A DNA stretch of 64,000 nt, from positions 27,294,684 through 27,358,683 of the forward strand of contig CAIIXF020000012.1 in NCBI GenBank assembly GCA_903813345.2, read 5' to 3'. The position numbers and the translations under genes were made by a program. Origin of the DNA: Owenia fusiformis (taxonomy: Eukaryota; Annelida; Polychaeta; Sabellida; Oweniidae). How positions within the stretch are numbered: position 1 is the first letter of the stretch; each line of letters starts with the position of its first letter. Of the stretch, positions 24,746 through 36,210 are shown piece by piece. The notes below the pieces were generated by a model. That model searched no databases. It worked only from the letters and a program-made list of their open reading frames with translations, and had not been told where the DNA came from.

Positions 24746-24877
24746 TATAAAACTAAGACAAGTGTTGACATTAAAACGTGTTTATTCAGCCACCAGATGG
24801 CGCTCTAGTTTGCACATATTAAACTAGTTAACAGACACTGATACATAAACTCTTTGAACTAGTTACATAACATTACA
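24746..24877 (-). repeat. 5' LTR, 132 bp
   Basis: Starts TGTAATG and ends TTTTATA on the minus strand. I found no difference from the other LTR by eye. It is followed on the minus strand by TGGTGTCTAGAGTGG, a likely primer binding site. Confidence 0.9.
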
Positions 24878-24882
24878 CATGT

Positions 24883-25056
24883 AACTACAGGCAAAAATCA
24901 TTTTAACCGGAGCCACAAGCTGTCTCCATCATTGATAATTGAACCCTGACTAGTTCCTTTATCAGAGGTCCTATAGAGATTACATGCCATGAGTTATTAT
25001 TCACATCGTTCATTTATAATACCTATCTTTCTTTTGTATTTAATATGTTTTTTCAG
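24883..25056. other. Intron sequence before the 421-aa exon
   Basis: No ORF. It ends TATTTAATATGTTTTTTCAG, a strong 3' splice site with a polypyrimidine tract. The upstream first exon was not located; the LTR element lies immediately to the left. Confidence 0.5.
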
Positions 25057-26339
25057 CTATATGGCTCTTTGCGATGGTCGTACTGGCGTTTGTGATAGCC
25101 GAAAGTGAAAGCTTTAACTCGGACGAAAAAGACCAGATCGAAAAAGGCTTGGCAGCGGGAAAAGAAATAATTGATTACATAAAGCAGAAAGATTTTGCTC
25201 AGACTATAAGAAAATTAACTGAATCAGCAAGTCAATTTTTGGGTGCATTGGGACCATTTTCTAGTTTTATTTTGGCTTTTGTTTCGACTGATTCTAGTGA
25301 GTTAACATACATGAAAGGAATGATGACAGAAATTGATGCGCAATTTAATAAGGTCGAGGCTCGCCTTGGAGATATTCAAACATTGATTGAGTGGACAAAT
25401 GTTGAACAAAACCTTGGAGTTATCGAACTCACTGTAGCCACGTTAGACATGGAATTCAAGCTATTTTATAATACTAGTGGAACAGCTTCAGAAAAACAGC
25501 AAACTTTTATTAACGTTTACGATAATAACTATGCAACGAGTGGGTCAAAATTGTATCTAATGACTGTTGGGGAAGGAGGCACGTTTATCGAAAATCTTTG
25601 TGAATCAATTATGAAAAAAACAAAATACGACCGCAAAGAAACAAACGATTACCTTCTTGGGGTTTTAAAGATCCTTTTGCAAGCTATTCGGCTTGAACTT
25701 GCTTATTATGGTATGCAAGGATTGAACACAACTTATGAGACAAGAAAAAACGAATGGGACAGAAGAATTACACAAGTAACCGAAATGTTCGAGAAAACTG
25801 ACGAAGATGTTATAAATGCGTACCACACACAGTCAAAAGAGGACGCTAAAAGATTTGCAATTGATAACCGGGCCTTGAGCAACAGAGACTTTGCCGTCAG
25901 GTTGTGTGATATGCTAAAGGAAAAGTATTACTGGCGCGAATGGTTTTGTTTGATCTATGATGATTCAATAGAGTCGTCCTCGAGCAAACATCGTCTCCAT
26001 GTTTGTGGAGGTCATATACTTTTGCAGGAGAGTGGGCGCAACATCGCTGTGGCGAGTAAAGAAACCACTGCTACAAGAATGAGCAAAGCCAGTGCCGAGG
26101 CAGAATTGAACAAGTTCACATTTAGTTATTGGTGGGACGTTTTGTATGATGGAACAGAGATAGACAATGGCAAAACGAAAGCGTATACAGTTTTTAACAA
26201 AATACGATATAATATAGCAAACGTATGCTCAGTCGCTGTTATTAAACAGAATGCTGACGTGTACTGGCACAAATCTGATACATCCAGACTTGCAACTCGC
26301 AGTTTGCACCATTATTGGTGGGTTTTTGCATTTGGCTAA
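25057..26339 (+). CDS. Secreted cephalotoxin/rapunzel-like protein, main (3') exon
   Basis: The 421-codon frame from ATG 25074 to TAA 26337-26339 is far longer than chance here. It is also open upstream to a 3' splice site at 25055-25056, where the frame adds IWLFA. The hydrophobic run IWLFAMVVLAFVIA is probably a signal peptide shared with a missing first exon, although ATG 25074 could itself be the start. Features by residue from 25074: helical Lys/Glu-rich 15-45; hydrophobic ALGPFSSFILAFVS about 57-70; amphipathic FNKVEARLGDIQTLIEW near 90-107; YYWREWFCLIYDD near 288-300; ends WWVFAFG. This order resembles the SE-cephalotoxin-like/rapunzel group of animal proteins from memory; the assignment is tentative. 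Activity is unknown and no toxin function should be inferred from similarity alone. The minisatellite follows within 50 bp of the stop. Confidence 0.6.
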
Positions 26340-26379
26340 GCAGTTGAAAGAGTTCTGTATTTTATAAAAAAGCTTATAA

Positions 26380-26760
26380 CCACCATCGCTATTCGCTGCG
26401 TTTTACGGATATGACCATCGCTATGTTTTACGGATATGAACATCGCTATAAGATAGGACCATTGCTATGTTTTACGGATATGACCATCGCTATGTTTTAC
26501 GGATATGATCATTGCTATGTTTTACGGATATGACCATTGCTAAGTTTTACGGATATGAACATCACTATGTTTTACGGATATGACCATCGCTATGTTTTAC
26601 GGATATGATCATTGCTATGTTTTACGGATATGACCATTACTATGTTTTACGAACATTGCTATGTTTTGCGGAAATGATCAAAGCTGTTTTACGGATATTA
26701 TCGTCGGTATAATACGGATATGACCATCGCTATGTTTTACGGATATGACTCTGGCTGTAC
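26380..26760 (+). repeat. 25-bp minisatellite after the 421-aa gene
   Basis: About 14 copies of ATGTTTTACGGATATGACC with ATCGCT or ATTGCT between them, some shortened. It starts roughly 45 bp after the stop codon, so it may be in the 3' UTR. Confidence 0.88.
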
Positions 26761-27891
26761 ATATTTGTTTTATCACTTAGTTCTTGATGTTAAACTCTAT
26801 GGTGTGGTGTTTATTTCATTTCTTGCATACCTTGTGATAATTGTAGTTCGGAAAAGCACTATAGCGGCAAGAGGTTTAAGGCAGATCGTGATAAACTATT
26901 CGAATAATATTTCATCAACAATATAAAAGGCCTTTTCAACAAACAATACATTATGATAAATCGTTGCATAACAATTCACTCGCTTGAGTACGCATATAGT
27001 ATACATAAAGTGACCACTAGAAGCAATTAATGACCTTATTTTTTTAGTAACAGAAAGTTTTTGTGAATAACGTTCTCAATTTTACAATTTCTTGTAAAAG
27101 TTCAGAATTCAGAATTAATGTTAAGAAAATATAGAGACGTGACCTGTTCTGTCCCATCTACATTATTTAACATTTTTACATATGTTTTCAGGACGGAATT
27201 TCAATATTTTTAGCTACACAGGTTTTCATTATTTGGTATACGGGTTTTTATTAGGCTATATATTATTGTCTTATTTTAAATCTCAAGTAAATTATAACAG
27301 AAAAATCTGCAAAAATGTTCCATTTTCTTCCAAAGGGACACACGTTTAATTTCAAACGATAATGATAGAATTGTTGAACGCTTTTCCAAGTCAAAAATTC
27401 AAGTCAAATTTCAAGTGATATCAATGATTTTTATTTTATCTCAATATTTCTAAGTCCTTTTTAGATTCTTCATCATGATCTACTCGAATGAGCTCTTTAT
27501 TTGTATATCATCTGTGCAACTTCAAATGAGGATTTCACTGCTTGCAGTCGACCTAAGTCTGACCTAAGTCTGATACAATTCGAGGAATATACCAACATAA
27601 CTAAAGTGAAACTCTCAACTGCATGGCAAATCAGGAGCGTTACAATCGAGTAGATCATTAATTTCATGTATTTTTATCATTTTGGTTGCATGAATAAATG
27701 AATAAATAAATTGGAGATAAATAATACGTCTGTTTTGTCATATACTGTCAATAAATACATCAGGCAGGGAAAGTTCAAAATAAAGAACAATAACTGAATT
27801 GTTCATTGGATACCACATCAAAGCAGCCTGTCAATGTTTGAATTTTAATTCAATTCGATTTATTCGATGAATTAAGAAATATAGACGGAAA
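26761..27891. other. AT-rich intergenic stretch, nothing recognised
   Basis: No gene-like frame, splice-site chain or long inverted repeat seen. A 68-aa frame at 26720-26926 starts inside the minisatellite and is hydrophobic by composition. Confidence 0.5.
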
Positions 27892-28032
27892 AGCAGGGGT
27901 AATATCGTCGAATACACCCCGCAGGGCTAGGCACAAACGTTTTTTGTACCCCGAACGACCGAAGGGAGTGAGGGGTTCGAAAGCTTTTGTGCCTAGCCCC
28001 AAGTGGTGTACTCGACGATATTACCCCTGCTC
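27892..28032. repeat. Strong 141-bp DNA hairpin
   Basis: AGCAGGGGTAATATCGTCGA at the left pairs with TCGACGATATTACCCCTGCT at the right. The inner stem is GGGCTAGGCACAAA with TTTGTGCCTAGCCC, and the loop reads CCCCGAACGACCGAAGGG. Probably a minimal foldback transposon. Confidence 0.85.
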
Positions 28033-28059
28033 TGAGGTATATATTACGATTCGAACATG

Positions 28060-28235
28060 AAAACTCACAAAATTGTTTCGAATATTCATCATGGTCCGCC
28101 ATTACTACGACCCACCGTTATGACGTCACACATTACACGTATTAACTGGGGTATTAATCGCGAATATATCCCAGGTGAAATGTTGACTTTGTTTACAGTT
28201 TATAGAAGGCGTGAATACAGTCATGTTCGAATTTC
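28060..28235 (+). repeat. Dispersed repeat with TGACGTCA, copy 1
   Basis: About 170 bp with a close copy at 41150-41318. Both hold GTTATGACGTCACACATT and GTTTACAGTTTATAGAAGGC. The two copies share an open frame, as expected for recent copies. TGACGTCA is a perfect CRE core. Confidence 0.7.
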
Positions 28236-28904
28236 TAATAATGGTCGAACATACAGGCTTTGAAGAGTTATCCAAAACGGGATTTGCGATTACCAAACCT
28301 TTGAAGGGGAGTGTATATAGGATGAATACTATAGTTATAATTTCATAAAGGAACTATAGATAAATAAGGGTTATGTACCGGGAGGTTTTGGATATAGGGT
28401 ATATCCTGGGGGATATGTTTATTTATCCCATACTTGGACGTGTTACGGGTACATAAAGCCGGTTTGTAAAAACTTATATTTTCATCAGCGGGCAGATATA
28501 GCTTTACGTCCCGCTCCGAGCGGGCAGATATAGTATATCTGCCCGCTACGTCATAATCGCTGTTCCCGTATTGGTTCTTTTTTTGTAACGTTCGCATACT
28601 GTAAACGACAATGGAGAAAAACGCAGACAATCTCGACCTGTTTGATGCTTTAAAGAAGGGAAGGAGCAGTGTACCGGCGTTAATAATCAAAGATTTGAAC
28701 AGGAAAAGAAACAGGAATACAAAACTGGACATGAATATTTTAAAGTGTCTCACATATTCGATCAAAATTTGCCATGCAAACATGTTAGTCTACTTTACTG
28801 GCCCTCCTTGCTGTAACAAGGAACCCAAAACACATTAAAACGTAAACATAAACCAATTAGTCACTTCACTATGAAAGTGGGGGGTGTTAGCAAATGTGTA
28901 TTTA

Positions 28905-29480
28905 GCAGAATACGCTGTGTGCATGGACTAACACAATATCAGTGGTCATTTACTGTATCAACTTAGTAACCCTTGCATATCGTGCTCACTCAAGTATTGA
29001 ATAATTTTTTTATGATCTAAATGTTTGTGGTTTATAAAAAATGTGATATATTTTAGTTAGAAATACATTAATTAATATATTCATTCAAACAGCACTAGAA
29101 TGCGGGAAGAAGAGCAATGGTGACAAAATGCAGACAGAATTTTCCGTAAGGGTTTCAAACATTTCTGGACACAATCATACATGTACTTCACGTGTACTGT
29201 TATTTTTAGTGCTGTATTTATAGATATAATTTCACGTATTAAAATCATATTTTCCAGCAATGACTTCAAATCCGGAACCACACCCATATCACATTTTCTT
29301 CAATAACTCCAAACATGTGTAAACATTGACCATGTGCTATAAATTCAGATTTCACGAGCTCTTTCCTATTCGAGTATCTATACACCCCTGCATGGATTTG
29401 AGTTGGATTCGCCTTTTATACTTGAGCCGATACACATCGCAAACGCTGATTGGATAAAGATTGCGAGAATCTTTAATTAT
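28905..29480 (+). repeat. 560-bp dispersed direct repeat, copy 1
   Basis: Starts TTAGCAGAATACGCTGTG and ends near GATTGGATAAAGATTGCGAG. A close copy, with few differences, is at 49663-50230. Confidence 0.85.
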
Positions 29481-29553
29481 TCCACGGTTGGTTGCAAAGT
29501 TTCTGAACTTTGGCAAATTGAACAATGTGATTGGTATGGGATAAACAGATCAT

Positions 29554-29686
29554 CCTATAGTCGGTTCAGGATATTTGGATTATCCCTTGGCCAATATAAT
29601 ATATCTACCCTCGGGACCTACGGCCCTCGGGCAGATATATTATATTGGCCTCGGGATAATCCCAATATCCTGAACCTCATATAGGA
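29554..29686. repeat. 133-bp DNA hairpin
   Basis: CCTATAGTCGGTTCAGGATA and its imperfect inverse TATCCTGAACCTCATATAGG enclose GGCCAATATAATATATC / GATATATTATATTGGCC, with a loop CTCGGGACCTACGGCCC. Confidence 0.85.
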
Positions 29687-29789
29687 TAATCTCTATGTCT
29701 CCCCGAGGGACCGAAGGGACAAAGGGGAGATATAAATATTTCCCGAGGGATATACCCTATATCCAAAACCGACCGTACATAACTGGTGT

Positions 29790-30135
29790 ATCTCATACCT
29801 GAGTGGGTTTGGGGTAGATATAACCTTTACCACCTTTTCCAAATGACAAGATAGGCCTACACTGTAAAAGCATAATTTATATTTAACATTTTCATAATAT
29901 TCCTTCAGTTCAATACAATAGAATTGTAACATTTAGACATTTTAAATTTCTGAAATTTAAATTTTTTAAACTTTTTTAAACTTTTGAAAAAATTCCCGGG
30001 AGCGGGATGGATATATTATATCTGCCCGCATTTGGCCTAGAGCGGGACATATACAATATATCCCGCCCGCTGCTCAGATATGATATATATTCCCGTGTGA
30101 TATCTACCCCAAACCCACTCAAGTATGAAATACAA
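29790..30135. repeat. Inverted pair with GAGTGGGTTTGGGGTAGATA ends
   Basis: GAGTGGGTTTGGGGTAGATA at 29802-29821 is inverted as TATCTACCCCAAACCCACTC at 30102-30121. Between them is another imperfect hairpin of AGCGGGA and TATATC strings (29995-30090). Confidence 0.75.
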
Positions 30136-31003
30136 GCTAATACGTACGTATGATAAACTTGTTATAATTTTCAATTTTCAAATATTAGATAATTGCACCA
30201 GGTTATAATATTTAAAGCTAAGTGACAGTTGTCTAGGTCACTTAGAATTTCTATCAAAGGGGCAAGGATTAAAATCTAATTAAAAATTCATTAAGAACGC
30301 TTTCAACATGTAAATTCCTACCTGTATAAAAATATACATGACAAAAGCGTTTTTTTATTATGAATGCTATAAAATCAAATGTTGTCTCTTTGAACGTTAT
30401 CACCTCCGCAGTTTATCAAATTAAGTTCACTAAAAACGCCGTACTTATTTATTGAGTTAAATTATATTTTAGCTTACATTTGGACATTTACAGTATGTAT
30501 ATAAGTTATGTTAAACTATAATTGGACTCAATAAATGATTGCGGTGTTTTTTAAAGCTTGCTTTGACGAACCCATTCATCAGCGAGTGATTTTATTATAT
30601 TGATATGTTTGATATTACACAGATTGGGCAGAAACAAACATGACACAAAATACAATATAAAGGCAACATTAATATCACATTGGCGACATCTATTGAATTG
30701 TTCTTACATGAATATCATATTTCAACCTGTTTTAATAAATCCATATGAGATCACAGTGGTCCACACACGCAAACACCAGTTCTGTGTTTCAATATTGTAT
30801 GTACACCCGAGACAAAAAAAACGATGAATAAAAAACCTCAAAAGGTGATTATGCATACGGTGTACCACATAGACATAATATTATGTAGTACAAATGTTTC
30901 CAATATTGTGGTACATATCATTATTCCCAAATCCTAAAGGTGTAACACAGTACTGCATCCTTCCTCGTGCATTTGTTTGATAAAAATCATCATGATATAG
31001 TAT
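30136..31003. other. AT-rich intergenic stretch, nothing recognised
   Basis: No convincing gene or repeat by eye. A 75-aa frame at 30600-30827 has no recognisable domain. Confidence 0.5.
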
Positions 31004-34000
31004 GGGAGCAAAGGTAATTCCGTGTCCTTTTTAGAGGCGAGCTAAGCGACATATTTTTTATGAACTACATGTGATACTTACCAAGAAAAATGATGTTGGC
31101 AATTCTGAATCCGCGACGGCGTTGCTATGGTAACCAAGTAAATGAGCCACGCCCACTTTTAGGGGGTCTTTTCAGTGTTTGGGCCTTATCTCCTTCATTA
31201 TTGCTCAGATTTCGATGAAATAAACACCAAATGGAAGGTAATAGATAACGCATTCAAAATATATTAAGTTGGCAATTCTTAATCCGCGGCAGCGTTACTA
31301 TGGTAACAAAGTAAATATGCCACACCCACTTTTAGGGGCTCTTTTCGATGTTTGGCCCATATCTTCGTCATTATTGCTCAGATTTCGATGAAATTTGCAC
31401 CAAATGAAAGGTAATAGATGAAGCAATCATACAATTCATAAAATATGCAAATAGGGTGATTTGCATATTAATTATGACGTCATAACTGTTTGTTTTTGTG
31501 TATTTTATTTTAATCATGATGTATAAATCTGCGAAATTATTATTTTCAATATGGTCAGTAATGCCTTTAACTAGTTAATTAGTTTATTTCTTTTAGTTGA
31601 GTTTATTAGTTTATTACATTCATACATGTATGGTCATAAATCATCGAATAAATGTAATGAAAGTGTCCAATTCACGCTGTTGCTATGGTAACAGCAAGTA
31701 GCAAAACGATCCGCTGTAAACAAGAGAATTCTTTAGGAAATGTTACATTTTGACCATTTAAATGACATGTATTCTTTTTAAAATTTGGTGACAGAAAATA
31801 ACCCAATAACTATAGAAAATTATTTAATTTGGATTGTGTTATATTATGATGTCATAAGGGCAATTGTTAATCAGGGGCGCAGCAAGCTCTCCGTCGCGGG
31901 GGGGGGGGGTGCTTCGACACAATTTTTTTAAGATTTTTAAAGTTTAATTTTACAAAAATTGATGCAACTTCCTTCAAAACTGAGCTAGAAGCCTCGAGTC
32001 AAATGCATTTTAAAACTCTTCTTCTATCTAATGGTTCTATTTTTTATTGGTTACAGGGGGGGGGGGGGGGTGTACTCATTACACCCTCTGGCTATGCCTA
32101 TGTTAGCTATGGTAACCAGGTGAATATGCCGTCCCCATTTTTCAAGATTTTTCCAAAGTTTTGCTTCTATCTTTGTCATCATGATAGCTCTGGTGTATTT
32201 AGAAATTTTCATCAAATGGAAGCTAAAGTTTGCTTTCTTGCTGGGTTTCTTTACAGTGTTTGGTCCTTTCCCTTTGGTATTTGCGCTTAGATATTCATAC
32301 TTATAAAGAAATGGAATGAGAATGAATCATTGTTTTCAGCTTTGACCTCATTTTATGGTGAATGTCAATGGACAAGGCACCAATTTGGAACCATTTTGAG
32401 CAATTTAACCTTATTTCAAGAAAATAATCACAAGCAGCTATGATACCATAACGAGTATGCCAGTCAGTTAATCTACATTATCCATGCATTTTCTGATTCA
32501 TCTGGCATATTCACCTGGTTACCATAGCAACATCATATTGGATAAACATAATCCCCCCCTCCCATAAACAATAAGATAGAACCATTAGATAGAAGAAGAG
32601 CTTTAACCCATTAGTGTCTATGTCCCGAATATGGCACGTTTTTGAGTATATTGGAAGATGTCAGCACTGTATCATTAGTACTTTATATTTCTTACAAAAG
32701 AAGATACCAGTAGATTTCTCCAAAGTTCAAGGTCATTTTGTTTTTTGCAGACATCTTTTGAATTTTTTCACAGGAAAGGGCCCAATGTCCCTCAAATTGA
32801 TATATCAGTCCATAGGCCATAGGGGGCAACTACCATGCTATTGAGGGCCACTTGCATGTTTTTGATGCCATCGGGGCCACTTAAATTTCTTTTGGGACCA
32901 CAGGGGTCTACTAGGATGCATTTAGGCGCCACGGGGGTCCACTGGAATTCATTTGGGGCTTGAGGGTCACAGGGGTGCTTTAAGGGCTCACAGGGGGCCA
33001 CCAGGGTGCTTTTGATGGCCATGAGGAGCCATTTGCATGCTTCTGATGGCCTCAGGGGGCCACTAGCATGGTTTTGGGGGCCACTGGGGGCTAATAGGAT
33101 TCTTTCAAGGGCTACTTAAATGCTTTTAGGGGGCATAATGGGGCCCTTGGTGTCACTAGTATGCTTTTTTGGGCCACTAAAATTATTTTGGGGTCCACAG
33201 GGGCCCATTGGAGTGCTTTTAGAGGCCACCTGGGGCCACTGAGATGCTTTTTGGGGTCACAGGGGGCCAATAGGGTGCTTTTGGGGGGCTACTAGGATGC
33301 TTTTAGGGGGTATAATGGAGCCACTTGGATGCTTTTTGGGCCACTGGGTGTCACTAGTATGCTTTTTGGGGGCCACTTGGGCGGCAAATTGGAAGGTTTT
33401 TGGACCACTGGGGGGCACTAGAATGATTTTAGGGCCCATTGAAGTGCTTTTAGAGGTCACCTGGGGCCGCTGAGATGCTTTTTGGGATCACAGGGGGCCA
33501 ATTGGATGATTTTGGGGGCCACTAGGATGCTTTTAGGGGGCTTAGTAGGGCCACTTGGATGCTTTTTTCGGCCACTTGGTGTCACTAGTATGCTTTTTGG
33601 GGGCCACTGGCGGGGGAAATGGGAAGATTTTTTGGCCACTGGCGGGAGAAATGGGAAGATTTTTGGGCCACTGGGGGCAACTGGAACGATTTTAGGGCCC
33701 ATTGAAGTGCTTTTAGAGGCCACTGAGATGCTTTTTTGGGGCCACAAGGGTCAATAGGATGCTTTCGTGGGCCACTAGGATGCTTTAGGGGGCATAATGG
33801 GGCCACTTTGATGCTTTTTTGGGCCACTGGGTGTCACTAGTATGCTTTTTGGGGCCCACTGGGGGCAAATGGGAAGCTTTTGGAGCCTCTAGAATGAGTT
33901 TCGGGCCCCTGGAGTGCTTTTGGAGGCCACTTGGGGCCACTGAGATGCTTATCGGGGCAACGTTTTGGGACCACAGGTGGCCACTGGGTTGATGTCATGG

Positions 34001-35452
34001 GTCACAGAGGGGTAATAGGATACTTTTGAGGGCCTCATAGCAGCACTAATTTTTTGTTTCTGGAGGCCACTGGGGACAACTAGGATGCTTTTGAGGACCA
34101 CATGGGGCCACTATGATGCTTTTTGGGGGCATCTTGGGGCTATTGGGATGCTTTTTGGGGCATCTGGGGGCCACTAGGATGATTGTGGGAGTCATAGGAG
34201 CCGCAAGTATGCTTAGGGGGGCCACAGGGGCCACTAGAATGCTTTTAGGGGCCACTTTGGGGCACTGGGATGGTTTTTCGGATCATATGGGGCCACTGCC
34301 GTGCTTTTGAATGTCACTGGGGCCTATTTAGTATTTGAATTATAACAAACAGAGAAATTAATGACCGTGTAAAATTACATGTTTGTTAAAGTTATGATAT
34401 TATAAATAGGTTTTACAACCACGAAATCATTACCTCTTAACCCAAAATGTTATCATAGGCACTTGTGTCTATGTCCCGTATTTGGGATGCCTCTAGAACA
34501 AAAACTAAATTTTTCTTAGTTATGCTACCCAGGCTAGAAAAACATAAAAATTATTTAAAAAATACTAATGCATTCAATCTGTTGTCATTATTGGGTTAAA
34601 ATGCTTTTGACTTGAAGCTTCTAGCTCAATTTTGAAGGAAGTTGCAGAAATTTTTGTATTCATCTTAAAACATTTTTGGGTTGCTTATGCCACGATCGCC
34701 CCCCCCCCACCCGACTGAAAGCTGGCTGCACCCCTGATTAATAATTGCCCTTATGACATAATAATATAACGCAATCCAAATTAAATAATTTTCTATAGTT
34801 ATTAGATTATTTTGTCATCAAATTTTAAAAAGAATACATGTCAGTCAAATAGTCAAAATGTAACATTTGCTAAAGAATTCTTGTTTACAGCGGACAGTTT
34901 TGCTACATGATGTTACCATAGCAACAGTGTGAATTGAACATTTTTTATTTGCATTAGACATCTTTCATTACATTTATTCAATTTTTCTATGACCATAAAT
35001 GTATGAATGTAATAAACTTATAAACTCAACTAAAAGAAATAAACTAGTTGAAAGCATTACTAACCATTTTAAAGACAGTAATTTCACAGAGTTATACATC
35101 ATGATTAAGATAAAATATGCAAGAACAAACAGTTATGACATCATAATTAAGATACAAATCACCCTAATTGCATATTTTGTAAAATATATGATTGCTTTAT
35201 CTATTACCTTTCATTTTGTGCAAATTTCATCTAAATCTGAGCAATAATGACAAAGATATGGGCCAAACACTGAAAAGAGCCCCTAAAAGTGGGTGTGGCT
35301 TATTCACTTGGTTACCATAGCAACGCCGTCGCGGATCCAGAATTGCCAACATCATTTTTCTTGGTAAGTATCACGTATAGTTCCTAAAAATGTATGTCGC
35401 TTAGCTCGCCTCTAAAAAGGACACGGAACCTCTTATTTGGACTTTTGCTCCC
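31004..35452. mobile_element. Long-TIR element, 4.4 kb, with X-box-like motifs
   Basis: Arms of about 1 kb in inverted orientation: GGGAGCAAA and TCCTTTTTAGAGGCGAGCTA at the left, TAGCTCGCCTCTAAAAAGGA and TTTGCTCCC at the right. Later segments also mirror (31700-31870 with 34735-34890). A smaller TIR unit with TCAGGGGYGCAGC tips is nested in both arms (31873 and 34734). The loop is a G-rich minisatellite. No transposase frame, so it is non-autonomous. GTTGCTATGGTAAC or its inverse occurs at least seven times. Confidence 0.82.
32830..34325 (+). repeat. G-rich degenerate minisatellite
   Basis: About 45 variable units of roughly 30-35 bp built from GGGGGCCACTAGGATGCTTTT, with frequent runs of four to six G on the plus strand. 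All proline/lysine-rich or glycine-rich ORFs here are readings of this repeat. Confidence 0.9.
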
Positions 35453-36152
35453 AGACTAATATATAATATTCAAAAACATCTTATACTTAATAGACTGTAA
35501 CATCAGTTAATGCTGATATAAATGCTAATTGTAAATTGTAAAAGGCAACATGCTTAAAACAGTCATAGGACCATATCTTGTTAAGTTAGCACAGGGACGT
35601 TGTCAGGATCAAGGACAATGTTGGGCAAATAAATAGGCAAAAAATGAGCCATATTAAATATTATTTATGTGTACAGTACATAAACTTGACGACATGTACA
35701 GCGAGGCACCCGCTACCATATAGTGCTTAGTTTAGTTTCGTTTTGATTCATCTGATTTATCCGACTCATAATGAGTCATGATGGTGCTTGTTTATTTGCT
35801 TATTTACTTTCCTTTTAGCGTTATTCAAAAAGTACTCAGAGGACATTCATCAATGTAAATTATACATTTTAATCAATGTTGTAAATCAAATCAAAAAATC
35901 TCATTCCGACCTCGAGTTATAATTACAAAAAAACCTAAACCATTGCAAAAAAACTAAATCATTAAAGTGCAAAAACTATTACCTCGCCCAGTAATAATTT
36001 TACCTGAAATGAATAAAAAACGTTTTAGAGTGAATTAATGCACGTGCAAACTATTCATTCAGAAGCGTATATTAGTTTCGTTTTAAGTATTCTTATGTCA
36101 TGTGGACATCGGGATTATTTATACAAGTTCTCATTTCAAAAGTTGAGGCAAA
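35453..36152. promoter_or_regulatory. Upstream region of the IgSF gene
   Basis: No ORF. TTATTTATA at about 36116 is the nearest TATA-like string to the start codon, about 35 bp before it, so it is more likely in the 5' UTR than a real TATA box. The promoter is not located. Confidence 0.3.
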
Positions 36153-36210
36153 ATGTATACAACACATAAACAATTCTGGACTTTGGTTATCTTAATGTAC
36201 TTGACTACAG
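36153..36210 (+). CDS. IgSF gene exon 1: signal peptide
   Basis: Starts ATGTATACAACAC and encodes MYTTHKQFWTLVILMYLTT, a short polar start then a hydrophobic core. The donor is GTGAGA. Phase 1. Confidence 0.8.

Larger units (their letters stand above)
20788..24877 (-). mobile_element. Truncated Ty3/gypsy-like LTR retrotransposon
   Basis: Two LTRs (24746-24877 as 5' LTR, 20788-20919 as 3' LTR, minus strand) are bounded by the 5-bp duplication CATGT (20783-20787 and 24878-24882). Inside are a primer-binding-site-like TGGTGTCTAGAGTGG next to the 5' LTR, gag, two CCHC-like knuckles, a DTGAD retropepsin, then directly the C-terminal end of an integrase, a polypurine tract and the 3' LTR. Reverse transcriptase, RNase H and the integrase core are absent, so the copy is an internal-deletion derivative. 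Gag is also split by a PIF/Harbinger-like insertion at 22718-24405. Confidence 0.9.
28371..29782. mobile_element. Composite hairpin element with TTATGTACCG ends
   Basis: Left end TTATGTACCGGGAGGTTTTG with GATATAGGGTATATCC; right end GGATATACCCTATATCC with CAAAACCGACCGTACATAA. The ends match the arms of the hairpin at 1434-1575. Contents: a second hairpin (28480-28560, AGCGGGCAGATATA), one copy of a 560-bp repeat (28905-29480) and a third hairpin (29554-29686). It is probably two hairpin ends separated by later insertions. Confidence 0.6.

Noticed and set aside
32792-34310. Several proline/lysine-rich or glycine-rich ORFs of 65-96 aa on both strands
   Set aside because: All are readings of the G-rich minisatellite; overlapping frames on both strands are open for the same compositional reason.
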